Shown here: positions 7,593-8,107 of the stretch, one piece after another
Layout of the letters: the number at the start of each line of letters is the position of its first letter
Numbering within the stretch: position 1 is the first letter of the stretch
Made by a program: the position numbers and the translations under genes
The notes under the pieces: generated by a model
Told to the model about the DNA's origin: nothing
Seen by the model: the letters and a program-made list of their open reading frames with translations, nothing else
The model's database searches: none
Source: CAYVTV01 sp964454295
Lineage (GTDB): Bacteria > Bacteroidota > Bacteroidia > Bacteroidales > GCA-2748055
Direction of reading: 5' to 3'
NCBI GenBank assembly: GCA_964454295.1
Contig: CAYVTV010000196.1
Location: 1 to 8,107 of the forward strand
DNA: 8,107 nucleotides

Positions 7593-8107
7593 ATGATAAA
7601 AACAGCCAATACAGGACTTAAGTACATAAAATATCAGGCAATTTTTCTGTTGCTCATGATCGCATCATGTGAAACTGATACTCTTAGTCCCGCCCAGTCT
7701 CAGGCATTCCTTAAACTATTCGGGAGTTATCAGAATGATGTAGGGTATGATGTAAAAGCCCTTTCCGATGGTGGCTATGTGATAACAGGATCGATAACAA
7801 CCGAAGATAAAGGAAAGGATGTGTTTCTGATAAAGACAGATAAATCCGGAAATGAAAGCTGGAAATCAAAATTGTACGGGGGGTTGTATGATGATACCGG
7901 ATACAGTATAGAACTGCTGCCTGACGGAGGCTTCATTATTCTGGGTTCCATCACTGAAGTTACTTATGCAGGGAATAAATATACCAATATGTACCTTATC
8001 AGAACTACCTCTGAAGGGGAGACCGTGTGGGCAAAAAAGTATGGAGGCCGGTCAGAGGATGGTAAAGGAGAGGTGGGATATGATGTGAAAGTAACTTCTG
8101 ATGGCGG
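7593..8107 (+). CDS. Lipoprotein with propeller-like DGG repeats (3' truncated by window end)
   Basis: ATG at 7593 lies 7 nt after the previous stop, and 171 complete codons are visible with no stop before the window edge. The N-terminus is a lipoprotein signal: a basic region (K3, K10, K13), a hydrophobic core at 16-24 and the lipobox IASC with C26 as the predicted lipidated residue. The following residues, ETDTLSP, show no clear surface-export signal. From residue 41 a repeat recurs with a period of about 52-59 residues: an aromatic-Gly step, a D-x-GY-[DS]-[VI] strand, an L/T-x-DGG turn, then a [VM][FY]LI[KR]T strand and a W-x-x-K segment. Two full copies and the start of a third are seen (43-95, 96-150, 150 onward). 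Such repeats build beta-propellers in many secreted or surface Bacteroidota proteins. Total length and any C-terminal domain are unknown. An extracytoplasmic binding or scaffold role with the preceding barrel is inference from gene order. Confidence 0.85.
   Translation, partial: MIKTANTGLKYIKYQAIFLLLMIASCETDTLSPAQSQAFLKLFGSYQNDVGYDVKALSDGGYVITGSITTEDKGKDVFLIKTDKSGNESWKSKLYGGLYDDTGYSIELLPDGGFIILGSITEVTYAGNKYTNMYLIRTTSEGETVWAKKYGGRSEDGKGEVGYDVKVTSDG

Overview
The window looks like a piece of a Bacteroidota chromosome (exact order not determinable by eye). Reasons: AT-rich DNA, start codons without a convincing Shine-Dalgarno sequence, a phosphatase with the SIHYAKRIQ linker common in Bacteroidota SpoIIE-type phosphatases, an outer-membrane barrel of the PorT/OMP_b-brl type, and a lipoprotein built of DGG[YF]-containing propeller-like repeats. 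It holds five protein genes, all on the + strand, covering essentially the whole window. Spacings are a 4-nt overlap, then gaps of 27, 11 and 7 nt, so they read as one transcription unit. Neither the promoter nor the terminator lies in the window. No RNA gene, mobile element or CRISPR array is visible, and no gene-free stretch exceeds 27 nt.

Layout: (1) 1-1377, the 3' part of a HEAT-repeat protein ending in a degenerate cyclic-nucleotide-binding-like domain, resembling the soluble tail of Npt/MFS-type nucleotide-transporter fusions; its 5' end is outside the window. (2) 1374-3416, a membrane-anchored Cache-HAMP-coiled coil-SpoIIE/PP2C phosphatase starting at GTG inside the previous stop. (3) 3444-6524, a 1026-aa nSTAND1-type NTPase with one transmembrane helix, a long coiled coil and a seven-bladed WD40 propeller. 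(4) 6536-7585, an exported protein with a helical TPR-like N-terminus and an outer-membrane beta-barrel. (5) 7593 to the window end, the N-terminal part of a lipoprotein with propeller-like repeats.

How they may work together (inference): the products are predicted to populate the cytoplasm, inner membrane, periplasm and outer membrane in sequence. The positive-inside rule places the NTPase module of gene 3 in the cytoplasm and its coiled coil plus WD40 propeller in the periplasm, close to where the barrel protein and perhaps the lipoprotein would sit. The phosphatase has its own periplasmic sensor and a cytoplasmic serine/threonine phosphatase output. The most interesting reading is therefore an envelope-spanning sensory system in which a STAND ATPase is operated from the periplasmic side. 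No phosphatase substrate (anti-sigma antagonist, kinase) and no classical STAND effector domain is visible, so the output remains unknown.
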